A stretch of DNA of 41,977 bases, taken from Polaromonas sp. Lineage in GTDB: Bacteria > Pseudomonadota > Gammaproteobacteria > Burkholderiales > Burkholderiaceae_C. Where the stretch lies: assembly GCA_025363315.1 (NCBI GenBank), contig JANYED010000203.1, positions 1 to 41,977 of the forward strand, given 5' to 3'. The notes beneath the pieces were generated by a model, which worked only from the letters and a program-made list of their open reading frames with translations, had not been told where the DNA came from and ran no database searches. The position numbers and the translations under genes were made by a program. Shown in pieces: positions 25,251 through 34,771 of the stretch. Every line of letters begins with the position of its first letter. The first letter of the stretch is position 1.

Positions 25251-26158
25251 TGATTGACCTGACCCGGCTCGTATTGCCCCATGGCATCACCCTGTCGTGC
25301 CGCAGCGCGGGCGAAAAAGGCCGACCCGTGCTGGTGTTTTTGCACGGCTTTCCAGAAGCGGCGTTTGTATGGGACGAGTTGCTGATTCACTTTGCCAAGC
25401 CCGAGAACGGCGGCTACCGCTGCGTTGCGCCCAATTTGCGCGGTTTCGAGCAGTCAAGCGCGCCCACCGATGTGAGCGCCTACCGACCCAAGCATTTGGT
25501 GCAGGACATTGCGGCCTTGATCACGCTTGAAGGTGGACAGATTGAGTGCCTCGTCGCCCACGATTGGGGCGGCGCAGTGGCGTGGAATTTAGCCGCCAGC
25601 CAGCCGCAGCTGATCAAAAAACTCGCCATTCTTAATTCACCCCACCCAGGCACGTTTTTGCGTGAATTGCAGCATTCGCCCACCCAGCAGACCGCCAGCG
25701 CGTACATGAATTTTTTGATTCGACCCGACGCCGAAAAGCTGCTGGCTGAAGACGACTTTCGGCGCTTGTTTGAGTTTTTCATGCCTTTTAGCAGCGTTAA
25801 GGGAACGAAGGGTCCAAGAGTCGCGCCCGGCTGGCTCACAGACGCGGTCAGGGCGCAGTACCGGGACGTGTGGCAGCGCGGCTTGACCGGCCCGCTCAAT
25901 TTTTACCGCGCGTCGCCGCTACGGCCGGGGCCGGACATTGCCAAACTGGTGATTCCGCGTGCGCTGCTGGACGTGCAGCTGCGCACGCTGGTGATTTGGG
26001 GCATGGGCGACATTGCCCTGCCACCGGGTTTGCTCGACGGGCTGGAAGCCTTTGTGCCGCGCATGGAACTGCAGCGAATCGAGGGCGCAACGCACTGGCT
26101 GATTCATGAACAACCAGCGCTGGTAGCGCAGCATTTGCAGCGGTTTTTAGCAAGCTGA
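25250..26158 (+). CDS. Alpha/beta hydrolase, epoxide-hydrolase-like
   Basis: A 302-residue alpha/beta-hydrolase-fold protein. HGFPE (32-36) forms the oxyanion hole, and AHDWGG puts the nucleophile at Asp105; an Asp nucleophile is typical of epoxide hydrolases and haloalkane dehalogenases rather than esterases. The catalytic His is in GATHWLIHE, and a cap domain lies between about 135 and 235. The HGFPE motif favours epoxide hydrolase over dehalogenase. The substrate is unknown. No clear ribosome site precedes the ATG, because a dispersed repeat fills the spacer; translation may be coupled to engB. Confidence 0.85.
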   Translation: MIDLTRLVLPHGITLSCRSAGEKGRPVLVFLHGFPEAAFVWDELLIHFAKPENGGYRCVAPNLRGFEQSSAPTDVSAYRPKHLVQDIAALITLEGGQIECLVAHDWGGAVAWNLAASQPQLIKKLAILNSPHPGTFLRELQHSPTQQTASAYMNFLIRPDAEKLLAEDDFRRLFEFFMPFSSVKGTKGPRVAPGWLTDAVRAQYRDVWQRGLTGPLNFYRASPLRPGPDIAKLVIPRALLDVQLRTLVIWGMGDIALPPGLLDGLEAFVPRMELQRIEGATHWLIHEQPALVAQHLQRFLAS

Positions 26159-26160
26159 GT

Positions 26161-26220
26161 GCTATTTAATCAGGAGCTGCGCGCACCCGTATCTATTGGG
26201 TTGCAGGCTTTTTTATTACC
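26161..26220 (+). repeat. Dispersed hairpin repeat, copy 6 (compensatory change)
   Basis: AGCTGCGCGCACCCG, loop, GGGTTGCAGGC then a T run. The inner stem is ACCC/GGGT instead of GCCC/GGGC: both sides changed together, which supports a conserved hairpin. The following T6 could allow termination. Confidence 0.85.
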
Positions 26221-26259
26221 TAAAACAGGTCTTTAGCCTGGTTTCATTGGCTTTAAGCG

Positions 26260-27156
26260 TCAATAAACATCTGGCGCGCCCGCAGGCCGGGTTTTAAAGC
26301 GTTTGTGCACCCAAAAATATTGCGCCGGCTGACTGCGGATGTAGCTTTCAAGCTCGCGGTTCATGCGCGCGGTGTCCAGCGCCGCATCGTCTGTTGGAAA
26401 GTTGTCCCAGGCGGGCAGCACCACCACCTCGTAGCCGGTTGGCGTCATGCTGACCACCACTGGCACCACCTTGGCGCGCCCCAGCCGGGCAAAACGCGAC
26501 AGCGACGGCACGGTGGCGGTAGGGATGCCAAAAAACGGCACAAAAATCGATTCTTGCGGGCCAAAATCCATGTCGGGCAGCAAATAAAGCGGCTGGCCGC
26601 TGCGGATCGCCGCCACGATGGGTTTGACCCCTTCTACCCGGCCAAACAGCCGCATGTTGCCCCAGCGGCTGCGACCACGCAGAATCCAGCGGTCGATGAG
26701 TTTGTTCGACTGGTCGGTGTAGATCGTGGTCGACGGGCGCGGGATGCGCAGGGTGACGCCGCCCCAGGCAGCGTCCATGCCCACAAAATGCGGCACAAAC
26801 ACGACGGTCGGCTCGGTGCCGGCCAGTTCGTGGGTAGCGCCGGTAAACGCCACGCGCCGCAGCACCCAGCTTTGGGGGGCATGCCAGACCCAGCTCCTGT
26901 CCAGCCATGCCTGCGCAAAATAAACAAAGGTTCGGCGCGCCAGCCCTCTAATTTCGGGCGCGAGCAGCTCCGAAAAGCATAGCGTCAGGTTGGTGGTGAC
27001 AACCCGGCGGCGCGCGCCCACCAGCGCATACAGCGCCATGCCCAGCAGCCAACCCAGCGCGCGAACCACGCGCAGCGGCAGCATGGCCAAAAGCCGCATA
27101 AACAAAATACCCAATTGCGTGACCAGGCGGCCGGCGAGCTGGCGCAGCGCTGTCAA
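26260..27156 (-). CDS. LpxL/HtrB-type lipid A acyltransferase (first of two)
   Basis: A 298-residue inner-membrane acyltransferase with a membrane helix near 12-46 and the catalytic HX4D motif HFVGMD (His123, Asp128), followed by GRSRWGNMRLFGR and the glycine-rich LLPDMDFGP. It transfers a secondary acyl chain to lipid A or a related lipid. The start is a TTG overlapping the stop of the upstream acyltransferase gene by four bases, with AAGG upstream. Codons about 56-72 (including SELLAPEIRG) coincide with dispersed repeat copy 7, although the protein seems not to be longer than usual there. Confidence 0.88.
   Translation of the reverse strand: MTALRQLAGRLVTQLGILFMRLLAMLPLRVVRALGWLLGMALYALVGARRRVVTTNLTLCFSELLAPEIRGLARRTFVYFAQAWLDRSWVWHAPQSWVLRRVAFTGATHELAGTEPTVVFVPHFVGMDAAWGGVTLRIPRPSTTIYTDQSNKLIDRWILRGRSRWGNMRLFGRVEGVKPIVAAIRSGQPLYLLPDMDFGPQESIFVPFFGIPTATVPSLSRFARLGRAKVVPVVVSMTPTGYEVVVLPAWDNFPTDDAALDTARMNRELESYIRSQPAQYFWVHKRFKTRPAGAPDVY
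26941..26984 (-). repeat. Dispersed hairpin repeat, copy 7, inside an acyltransferase gene
   Basis: On the coding strand AGCTGCTCGCGCCCG, loop, GGGCTGGC with the inner stem intact; 15 bases are identical to the consensus. It is read as protein. Confidence 0.65.
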
Positions 27157-28049
27157 AGCGCTGCCTTTGCTGCAGAGTCTTTGCCGGGGCTGTCTTGTTT
27201 AGGGGCGTCTTGCCGGGGCGTTTTGTAGCGGCCATAGCCCCACAGGTACTGGCCGGGCTGGCTCAGCACAATCGCTTCAATGGCTTGGTTGATGTTTGTC
27301 ACAGTACTCAATAGGTCAGAGCTATCAGTCAAGTGGATAGGCGGCCAGATCTTAACGATGTAACCGCGTCCCTTTGGCAGCCGCTCGCAGCTTACCGGCA
27401 GCAGCGCCGCACCGTTTTGCATCGCCAGCCGCGCGGCCAGCGTCATGGTGTAGGCCGGTTTGCCGAAAAACGGTGCCCACAGCCCTAGGCCTTCGGGCGG
27501 CACCTGATCGGTCAGCAGCGCCACGGCGCGTCCGGCTTTGAGCGCCTTGTGCATCGCCTTGATGGCGCTTAATGAGGCGGGCAGCACTGCAAAGTGCGGG
27601 CGCTGGCGGGCGGCCAGCTCAATAGCCGCCAGCCAGGCCTGCCGCGCCGGGCGATAAATGGCCGTGATCGCGCCGTAGCGCAGGCCAAACACCTCGGACA
27701 GCGCCTGCGGGCCCAGCTCAAAGCTGCCGCAATGCGGGCCGAAAAAAATCACACCTTTGCCCAGCGCGAAGGCTTGCTCAGCCAGTTCTTGGCCCTGCAT
27801 TTGCACGTTGGCCAGGCAAGACGCGTCAGCGGGCCGCAACCACAGCTTGGGCAGTTCCGCTACAAAGCGCCCGGCCTCGGCTATCGCTGGCCGGGCCATG
27901 TCAAACGGCACGCCGGCCTGCGCGCAATTGCTGCGAAAGCGCTCGCGGTAGGCCGGGCTGAACGCCCACACGCCCCAGCCCAGCGCGCCGCCCAGCACAT
28001 GCAGCGCCGTCAGGGGCCACACAGAAAAAAAGCGGAACAGGGTAAGCAT
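27153..28049 (-). CDS. LpxL/HtrB-type lipid A acyltransferase (second of two)
   Basis: A 298-residue homologue of the preceding product, with a membrane helix near residues 5-30 and an HX4E variant motif HCGSFE (His106, Glu111). The glycine/aspartate motif LLTDQVPPEGLG and GKPAYTMTLAARLA are typical of the family. The two genes probably add two different secondary acyl chains, or act on lipid A and another glycolipid. The ATG at 28049 was chosen over a TTG at 28061. The C-terminal tail is charged and Lys/Asp-rich. It diverges from metK. Confidence 0.88.
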   Translation of the reverse strand: MLTLFRFFSVWPLTALHVLGGALGWGVWAFSPAYRERFRSNCAQAGVPFDMARPAIAEAGRFVAELPKLWLRPADASCLANVQMQGQELAEQAFALGKGVIFFGPHCGSFELGPQALSEVFGLRYGAITAIYRPARQAWLAAIELAARQRPHFAVLPASLSAIKAMHKALKAGRAVALLTDQVPPEGLGLWAPFFGKPAYTMTLAARLAMQNGAALLPVSCERLPKGRGYIVKIWPPIHLTDSSDLLSTVTNINQAIEAIVLSQPGQYLWGYGRYKTPRQDAPKQDSPGKDSAAKAAL

Positions 28050-28083
28050 CGGTAAAAGCAATCACCACGGCGCGGCTGCGCCT

Positions 28084-28089
28084 TATAAT
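28084..28089 (+). promoter_or_regulatory. Candidate -10 element of metK
   Basis: Exact TATAAT. Transcription would begin about 28096, precisely at the 5' strand of the predicted riboswitch P1 helix, which supports both calls. No strong -35 box is visible. Confidence 0.55.
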
Positions 28090-28094
28090 CCACG

Positions 28095-28156
28095 GGTCGC
28101 TGAGTTATTTGAACAACTTGCAGAGCGACGTTAAACCAAACTGCTAAAGCGTTCGC
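28095..28156 (+). promoter_or_regulatory. Candidate SAM-II-type riboswitch upstream of metK
   Basis: The leader can fold as the H-type pseudoknot of SAM-II/SAM-V aptamers. P1 is GTCGCT (28096-28101) with AGCGAC (28124-28129). P2b is GCAG (28120-28123) with CTGC (28141-28144). P2a is GAAC (28111-28114) with GTTC (28151-28154). The conserved GCTAAA segment lies between the two 3' strands of P2, as in SAM-II. The gene controlled makes SAM, so feedback is expected. The ribosome site is about 40 bases downstream, further than in classical SAM-II, so the switching part must differ. Made by eye; no covariance search was possible. Confidence 0.65.
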
Positions 28157-28207
28157 CAAAGCATTCCGCTGGCAACGCGCCCAGCAATTTAAATGGAGTG
28201 TACTGAC

Positions 28208-29392
28208 ATGGCGAACGACTTTTTATTCACCTCTGAATCTGTTTCTGAAGGCCACCCGGACAAGGTCGCCGACCAAATCTCCGATGCCATCCTGGATGCG
28301 ATCTTCAAGCAAGATCCCCTGAGCCGCGTGGCAGCCGAGACGCTGACCAACACTGGCCTCGTTGTGTTGGCAGGTGAGATCACCACCAATGCGCATGTCG
28401 ACTACATCCAGGTTGCACGCGACACCATTAAGCGCATTGGCTACGACAACACCGACTACGGCATTGACTACAAAGGCTGCGCGGTGATGGTTTGCTATGA
28501 CAAGCAGAGCAACGACATCGCCCAGGGCGTTGACCACGCAAGCGACGACCACTTGAACACCGGCGCGGGCGACCAGGGCCTGATGTTTGGCTATGCCTGC
28601 GACGAAACGCCCGAGCTGATGCCCGCGCCGATTTACTACGCCCACCGTCTGGTCGAGCGCCAGGCGCACTTGCGCAAAGACGGCCGCCTGCCGTTTTTGC
28701 GTCCCGACGCGAAAAGCCAGGTGACGATGCGTTACGTAGACGGCAAACCGCACAGCATCGACACCGTGGTGCTGTCAACCCAACACAGCCCGGACCAGAG
28801 CGAGACGATGCACAAAATGAAGGCCTCATTCGTCGAAGCCATCATTGAAGAAATCATCAAACCCGTGCTGCCCAAGCACATGCTGACCGAACACACCAAG
28901 TACCTGATCAACCCGACAGGCCGCTTTGTAATTGGCGGGCCGCAAGGCGATTGCGGTTTGACCGGCCGCAAAATCATTGTCGACACCTACGGCGGTGCCT
29001 GCCCCCACGGAGGCGGCGCCTTCAGCGGCAAAGACCCGAGCAAGGTGGACCGTTCAGCCGCCTACGCTGCCCGTTACGTCGCCAAAAACATTGTGGCCGC
29101 AGGCCTGGCCAAGCAGTGCCAGATTCAGGTGGCGTACGCAATTGGCGTGGCCAAACCGATGAACGTGACGGTCTACACCGAAGGCACCGGCGTGATGAGC
29201 GACGAGAAACTGTCAGCCTTGGTGCAAGAGCACTTTGATTTGCGCCCCAAAGGCATCATTCAAATGCTGGATTTGCTGCGCCCGATTTACGAGAAGACGG
29301 CGGCGTATGGTCACTTCGGCCGCGACGAGCCAGAATTTACCTGGGAGCGGACGGACAAAGCTGCGGCTCTCAAGGCTGCAGCCGGCCTTTAA
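28208..29392 (+). CDS. metK: S-adenosylmethionine synthetase
   Basis: A 394-residue Met[19 protein letters not shown] at the N-terminus holds the methionine and ATP-binding residues; [12 protein letters not shown] and the P-loop [16 protein letters not shown] are the two family signatures. It makes SAM from methionine and ATP in the cytoplasm. The ATG at 28208 was chosen because TGGAGTG lies about 8 bases upstream and homologues begin with a short MANDF-like tail; an ATG at 28193 would include that ribosome site. Likely controlled by the leader structure described above. Confidence 0.97.
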   Translation: MANDFLFTSESVSEGHPDKVADQISDAILDAIFKQDPLSRVAAETLTNTGLVVLAGEITTNAHVDYIQVARDTIKRIGYDNTDYGIDYKGCAVMVCYDKQSNDIAQGVDHASDDHLNTGAGDQGLMFGYACDETPELMPAPIYYAHRLVERQAHLRKDGRLPFLRPDAKSQVTMRYVDGKPHSIDTVVLSTQHSPDQSETMHKMKASFVEAIIEEIIKPVLPKHMLTEHTKYLINPTGRFVIGGPQGDCGLTGRKIIVDTYGGACPHGGGAFSGKDPSKVDRSAAYAARYVAKNIVAAGLAKQCQIQVAYAIGVAKPMNVTVYTEGTGVMSDEKLSALVQEHFDLRPKGIIQMLDLLRPIYEKTAAYGHFGRDEPEFTWERTDKAAALKAAAGL

Positions 29393-29727
29393 TCGTCAGG
29401 CAAACCCAGCGTCACCCAGCCATCGCCCAGTTCCAGCCCAACGCTGATCGACCGGGCCATGGCCCAAATGTCGGCTGAAGCAATCGGCCGGTAACTGCAA
29501 ACGATGGCCCTTTACCCCTCGCGGTGCGGTAAGACTGCGGACACAGGTGCGCCGAAAATCCGCGACATGCGGCTTGTAGGCGTGAAGCTCATGCACTTGT
29601 AGGACAGCGCTTTGGTTGCGCTTGATTGCTGCCTGATGTTTTCGATCACTTTAAGTTGCCGCGTATTGCTACATTTAGCATAGATGTACACGCCCGTTAT
29701 TATTGGGCTACAGCCAGATTCTGCCAA
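29393..29727 (-). other. Gap between metK and the DUF4331 gene, possible decayed minus-strand frame
   Basis: The 527-base gap 29393-29919 has no convincing gene. One minus-strand frame runs from 29727 to 29395 with a single internal TAA (29512-29514); the parts on either side (SRMSRIFGAPVSAVLPHREG, then ADIWAMARSISVGLELGDG) look somewhat protein-like, so this may be a dead gene. No family was recognised. The rest holds dispersed repeat copy 8 and the promoter region of the next gene. Confidence 0.2.
29667..29716 (+). repeat. Dispersed hairpin repeat, copy 8
   Basis: GCTACATTTAGCATAGATG, then ACACGCCCG, loop, GGGCTACAGCC. The left part is diverged but the GCCC/GGGC stem is intact. Confidence 0.65.
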
Positions 29728-29919
29728 ATAAGAGCAGGTATTGAATCAGTCCGGTCAGGCAGCGCCTTGCCCAGCTGTGAGACCGTCCTTGATCTGCGTT
29801 TGTTTCGCCTCAATAACGTTTTGGCACACTAAATTTGAATCTAGTTGGAAAAATGTCGCGCAAGTTCATCGCGGCTCTTGCTGCACCTTTATTCGCCGAG
29901 TCCAAACCAGGAGTTCAAT

Positions 29920-31512
29920 ATGACCATTCGATTCAAGCAAATTGCTAAAGCCTGCCTGCTAGTCGTTGCCGCCGGCAGCGCTATGGCATCTAGCCACCGT
30001 GAAGCGCCCTTTACTGCTGGCAGCCCTAGGGTTGATGGCACTGACTTTTATATGTTTCGCAGTTACGAAGGCGTTGCCGCCAACGGTTCGGGTGGCCGGT
30101 CTGACTACGTGACGCTGCTAGCCAACTGCCAGCCACTGCAGTCCCCGTACGGCGGGCCTAATTACTTTCAGTTGGACCCGAATGCGCTGTATGAAATCCA
30201 CTTGGACAACAATGGTGATGCGGTCGAAGACATCACCTTTCAGTTCCGCTTTAAAAACAACCTCAAATCAATTCCGCTGATGATCGGCTCTGCCAGCGTG
30301 CCGATTCCGCTGGTTCAGGCCGGTGCCGTGGCAAATTTGAACGACGCGAACCTGAATGTCAATGAAACCTATGAGGTCAAAGTTGTACGCGGCGAGCGGC
30401 GCAAAAGCCAAGGCATCCCACTGACCAAAACCGCAGGCGGCAGCGCAACGTTTGAAAAGCCGGTTGACAACATTGGCACCAAAACGATTGCCGACTACCC
30501 AGGCTATGCGGCCAAACACATCCATAACGTGACCATTCCCGGCTGCCCCGCAGGCAAAGATCAGGGCAAGGTGTTTGTTGGCCAGCGCCAGGAAGGCTTT
30601 GCAGTGAACCTGGGCCCGGTGTTTGACCTGGTGAATGCGCCAGCATCATTTTTGCTTGATCCGGCCAACAAGGACGCCGCAGGCATGGGCGGCAAGCACA
30701 TCATTCAAAAGGCCAACATCACAACGCTGGCCATTGAGGTGCACAAAGACTGCTTGACCGCTGGCAGCGAGACTGTAGTTGGCGGATGGACAACAGCCAG
30801 CGTGCGCCAGGGCCGGTTGATTGACGGTAAACCCGGCTCGGGCAACGACAAGGCCGAAAAAGCTGGCGGCGCATGGGCGCAGGTGTCCCGACTGGGCAAT
30901 CCGCTGGTCAACGAGCTGGTGATTGGCTTGCCAGACAAGGACAAGTTCAATGCCTCGCAGCCCAAAGACGACGCGCAGTTTTTGACTTACGTGTCAAACC
31001 CAACGCTGCCTGCTCTGCTAAGCATCGTGCTGGGTGCTGACGTGGCGCCAAAAAATCTGCCGCGAACCGATTTGCTGACCACCTTTTTGACGGGTATCAC
31101 CGGCATCAACAAACCAGCGATGCCCAAACCTTCAGAAATGTTGCGCTTGAACCTGGCGTATGCACCTGCGCCATTTGCCGCGCAAAACCGTTTGGGCGTG
31201 GCGGGCAATGCACTGGCAGGCGGCACGGACAACGCCGGCTTTCCGAATGGCCGCAGGCCAAAAGACGACGTGGTTGACATCGCCCTGGTGGCCACGGTGG
31301 GCGGCTTGTGCATCATCAACGGTGACAACGATGCGCTCAAACTCAATAGCGTACCGGGCGTTCCATCATTGACATCGGCTTGCAAGCCTTCGAGCGTGCC
31401 GTTGGGCGCCTCGTCGGCAAACATTCACGATGCTGTTGACCAGGCCACCGTACCGTTTTTGGCGACCTTTCCGTACCTGAACACGCCAAACGCTGGCTCG
31501 GCCACGTATTAA
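29920..31512 (+). CDS. Exported DUF4331 protein
   Basis: A 530-residue protein with a Sec signal ending at GSAMA-SSHREAPF. The segments SSHREAPF, VDGTDFYMFRS and LYEIHLDNNGDAVEDITFQFRF are the DUF4331 signature. The domain's function is not established; it is found in secreted bacterial proteins. The C-terminal part includes GRRPKDDVVDIALVA, also typical. The ATG at 29920 follows CAGGAG; an earlier in-frame start at 29845 would bury the signal peptide. It is followed after 24 bases by a small lipoprotein gene, probably in one operon that ends at the terminator at 31859. Confidence 0.85.
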   Translation: MTIRFKQIAKACLLVVAAGSAMASSHREAPFTAGSPRVDGTDFYMFRSYEGVAANGSGGRSDYVTLLANCQPLQSPYGGPNYFQLDPNALYEIHLDNNGDAVEDITFQFRFKNNLKSIPLMIGSASVPIPLVQAGAVANLNDANLNVNETYEVKVVRGERRKSQGIPLTKTAGGSATFEKPVDNIGTKTIADYPGYAAKHIHNVTIPGCPAGKDQGKVFVGQRQEGFAVNLGPVFDLVNAPASFLLDPANKDAAGMGGKHIIQKANITTLAIEVHKDCLTAGSETVVGGWTTASVRQGRLIDGKPGSGNDKAEKAGGAWAQVSRLGNPLVNELVIGLPDKDKFNASQPKDDAQFLTYVSNPTLPALLSIVLGADVAPKNLPRTDLLTTFLTGITGINKPAMPKPSEMLRLNLAYAPAPFAAQNRLGVAGNALAGGTDNAGFPNGRRPKDDVVDIALVATVGGLCIINGDNDALKLNSVPGVPSLTSACKPSSVPLGASSANIHDAVDQATVPFLATFPYLNTPNAGSATY

Positions 31513-31536
31513 GCCAAGCGCCATCAAGGAGTCAAC

Positions 31537-31815
31537 ATGAAGCAGCAATTGAACAAACGTGTTTTAAAGGTCGTTCTGGCGACAGCAATAGCCGTGACGC
31601 TGGTCACGGGTTGCGGCAGCGGCGGTGGTGACGGCGGCGGCAACGGCGGCGGCGGTGGCGGTGGCGGGGTGCAACCCGTCAGCGCGGCACAAAGCGTGGT
31701 GGACTACATCCTCGCGTTGATCAACTCCAGCACCAGCGACTTGGGCGACCCAATAGCGCTGGACGGTGTGACGCTGGCCAACGACGATGCGGCCGAGGCG
31801 ATTCCGTTGAACTGA
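31537..31815 (+). CDS. Small Gly-rich lipoprotein
   Basis: A 92-residue precursor: signal peptide, lipobox LVTGC (Cys26), then a run of about 18 residues that is almost all Gly, and a short acidic tail (SVVDYILALINSSTSDLGDP). Preceded by AAGGAG. The Gly run acts as a flexible tether. It lies directly behind the DUF4331 gene and probably works with it at the cell surface, but nothing in the tail identifies a function. The tail start (QSVVDYILALINSS) resembles the beginning of the mature domain of the 5501-7099 lipoprotein (LQIATTYLASLDSS) only loosely. Confidence 0.75.
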   Translation: MKQQLNKRVLKVVLATAIAVTLVTGCGSGGGDGGGNGGGGGGGGVQPVSAAQSVVDYILALINSSTSDLGDPIALDGVTLANDDAAEAIPLN

Positions 31816-31858
31816 CGATGGTAGGACGCGCACCGAGCGCGTCTTAAGCCGACAAGTG

Positions 31859-31900
31859 AACCCATCTGGTGGCCACAAGCTGCTGCCAGATGGGTTTTTT
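31859..31900 (+). terminator. Rho-independent terminator after the DUF4331 operon
   Basis: An 11-bp perfect stem, AACCCATCTGG/CCAGATGGGTT, with a 16-base loop and a T6 run. Confidence 0.92.
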
Positions 31901-31950
31901 GCTATTAGTTTATGAGCTGCTTGCGCCTGAACCTATTAGGCCTGCACTGC
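31901..31950 (+). repeat. Dispersed hairpin repeat, copy 9 (compensatory change)
   Basis: AGCTGCTTGCGCCTG, loop, AGGCCTGCACTGC. The inner stem is GCCT/AGGC: the last pair changed from C-G to T-A on both sides. Confidence 0.8.
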
Positions 31951-31977
31951 ATTGTTCTTTTCAACCAGCGTACTGGG

Positions 31978-32376
31978 CTATTTGTTCAAGTAATCCAGCG
32001 TCACTTTGCCGACTGTTGCCGCAACACCGCTGACCAGCGTGCCCCAGGCCATGTCGATAAACGTCAGGCCCAGTGGCCAGTCCTTGACCACCGCCAGATT
32101 GGTCAGATCGTAGGTTGAATAGGCAAACAAGCCGAACAGCGCGCCCATCAAAGCCGCCTTCCACACCGGGCTGTCAGCCTGCGGCAGCACCGCAAAAATC
32201 AGCAAACCCACCGGAAACATCAAATAAAAAGCCGCTGCAGCCCACAGGTTGGGGTTGGGGCTAAGCAGTGGCCCCATGGCGTTGGCGTAAGTTGATTTGG
32301 CAATTACGCCGAGCCACAGCATGTCAATCACGAACATAGTCAAAAAACTGGCGAGGTAAATTCCGGCATATTTCAT
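31978..32376 (-). CDS. DUF2177 family membrane protein
   Basis: A 132-residue protein with about four membrane helices, starting MKYAGIYLASFLTMFVIDMLWLG, and carrying GLFAYSTYDLTNLAVVKDWP and FIDMAWGTLVSG, which are hallmarks of DUF2177. The function is unknown; members lie in the inner membrane. The ATG at 32376 was chosen because AGGA precedes it at a good distance. It diverges from groES. Confidence 0.85.
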   Translation of the reverse strand: MKYAGIYLASFLTMFVIDMLWLGVIAKSTYANAMGPLLSPNPNLWAAAAFYLMFPVGLLIFAVLPQADSPVWKAALMGALFGLFAYSTYDLTNLAVVKDWPLGLTFIDMAWGTLVSGVAATVGKVTLDYLNK

Positions 32377-32485
32377 CTTGTGGTCCTGTCGCAAATAATC
32401 AAAGTGAATGGTTGATACCCAACCAATTTTGATTCAAATCACAAAAGGCAAGTTGTAAGAATATTTCCCCTTTTGACGGCCAAGA

Positions 32486-32513
32486 CTTGAAAATGCCACA
32501 ATTCGCCCCTATC
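32486..32513 (+). promoter_or_regulatory. Sigma-32 heat-shock promoter of groESL
   Basis: CTTGAAA at 32486-32492 and CCCCTAT at 32506-32512, 13 bases apart, match the sigma-32 consensus CTTGAAA and CCCCATNT closely. Transcription should start just before or within the CIRCE element. Confidence 0.85.
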
Positions 32514-32514
32514 A

Positions 32515-32541
32515 TTAGCACTCGACAGTATTGAGTGCTAA
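32515..32541. promoter_or_regulatory. CIRCE operator (HrcA binding site)
   Basis: TTAGCACTC, 9 bases, GAGTGCTAA: a perfect match to the CIRCE consensus. HrcA binds it to repress groESL without heat stress. Together with the sigma-32 promoter this gives dual control. Confidence 0.97.
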
Positions 32542-32630
32542 CAACGCGCTCAAGTCGCATGTTCGCTGGCGCCGGCTGCCATCAGGCGGTGCCTTTGATT
32601 AAAAACCACTGTTTTATAACTGGAGAACCC

Positions 32631-32921
32631 ATGAAACTTCGCCCTCTGCACGACCGCGTGATCGTCAAACGCGTGGAAAACGAAACCAAAACCGCTTCTG
32701 GCATCGTCATTCCTGACTCAGCTGCTGAAAAGCCTGATCAGGGCGAAATTTTGGCCGTTGGCCCCGGTAAGAAAAACGACAAAGGCGAAGTTCAGCCTGT
32801 TGGCGTCAAAGTCGGTGACCGCGTTTTGTTCGGCAAATACAGCGGCCAAACGGTCAAAGTTGACGGCGACGAGTTGCTGGTCATGAAAGAGGAAGACCTT
32901 TTCGCCGTTGTTGAGAAGTAA
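32631..32921 (+). CDS. groES: Co-chaperonin GroES
   Basis: A 96-residue 10-kDa chaperonin. [16 protein letters not shown] at the start, the mobile loop [13 protein letters not shown] that touches GroEL, and the C-terminal [15 protein letters not shown] are standard. A heptamer caps the GroEL ring. TGGAG precedes the ATG. It is followed by groEL after 92 bases, wider than the usual spacing of about 40-50, because of a dispersed repeat. Confidence 0.98.
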   Translation: MKLRPLHDRVIVKRVENETKTASGIVIPDSAAEKPDQGEILAVGPGKKNDKGEVQPVGVKVGDRVLFGKYSGQTVKVDGDELLVMKEEDLFAVVEK

Positions 32922-32927
32922 TTCTTC

Positions 32928-32980
32928 ACTATTTATTTAATAGCTGCTCGCGCCCGTATTTATTGGGCTGCAGGCACTTT
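32928..32980 (+). repeat. Dispersed hairpin repeat, copy 10, between groES and groEL
   Basis: A near-consensus copy: TTAATAGCTGCTCGCGCCCG, loop, then GGGCTGCAGGC. Both the inner stem GCCC/GGGC and the outer CTGC/GCAG can pair. Confidence 0.9.
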
Positions 32981-32983
32981 TAA

Positions 32984-34666
<1,683 letters not shown>

Positions 34667-34725
34667 TGCCAACCTGAATTAGTTCTTTGCACCAGCTTAT
34701 GCACGGTGTAAGTACTTGAACAGCC

Positions 34726-34757
34726 AAACCCGCAGTGCGAAAGCCTGCGGGTTTTTT
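34726..34757 (+). terminator. Rho-independent terminator after groEL
   Basis: Stem AAACCCGCAG/CTGCGGGTTT around a GTGCGAAAGC-type loop, with a T run. Confidence 0.9.
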
Positions 34758-34771
34758 AATTAGGAAAGACC

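Noticed and set aside
28095-28156. SAH riboswitch as an alternative for the metK leader
   Set aside because: The helices and the GCTAAA segment fit the SAM-II pseudoknot topology, and metK makes SAM; the typical SAH-riboswitch core was not seen.
29396-29596. Short minus-strand frame after metK
   Set aside because: No domain, ribosome site or conservation signal; another frame over the same DNA looks more protein-like and is itself doubtful.
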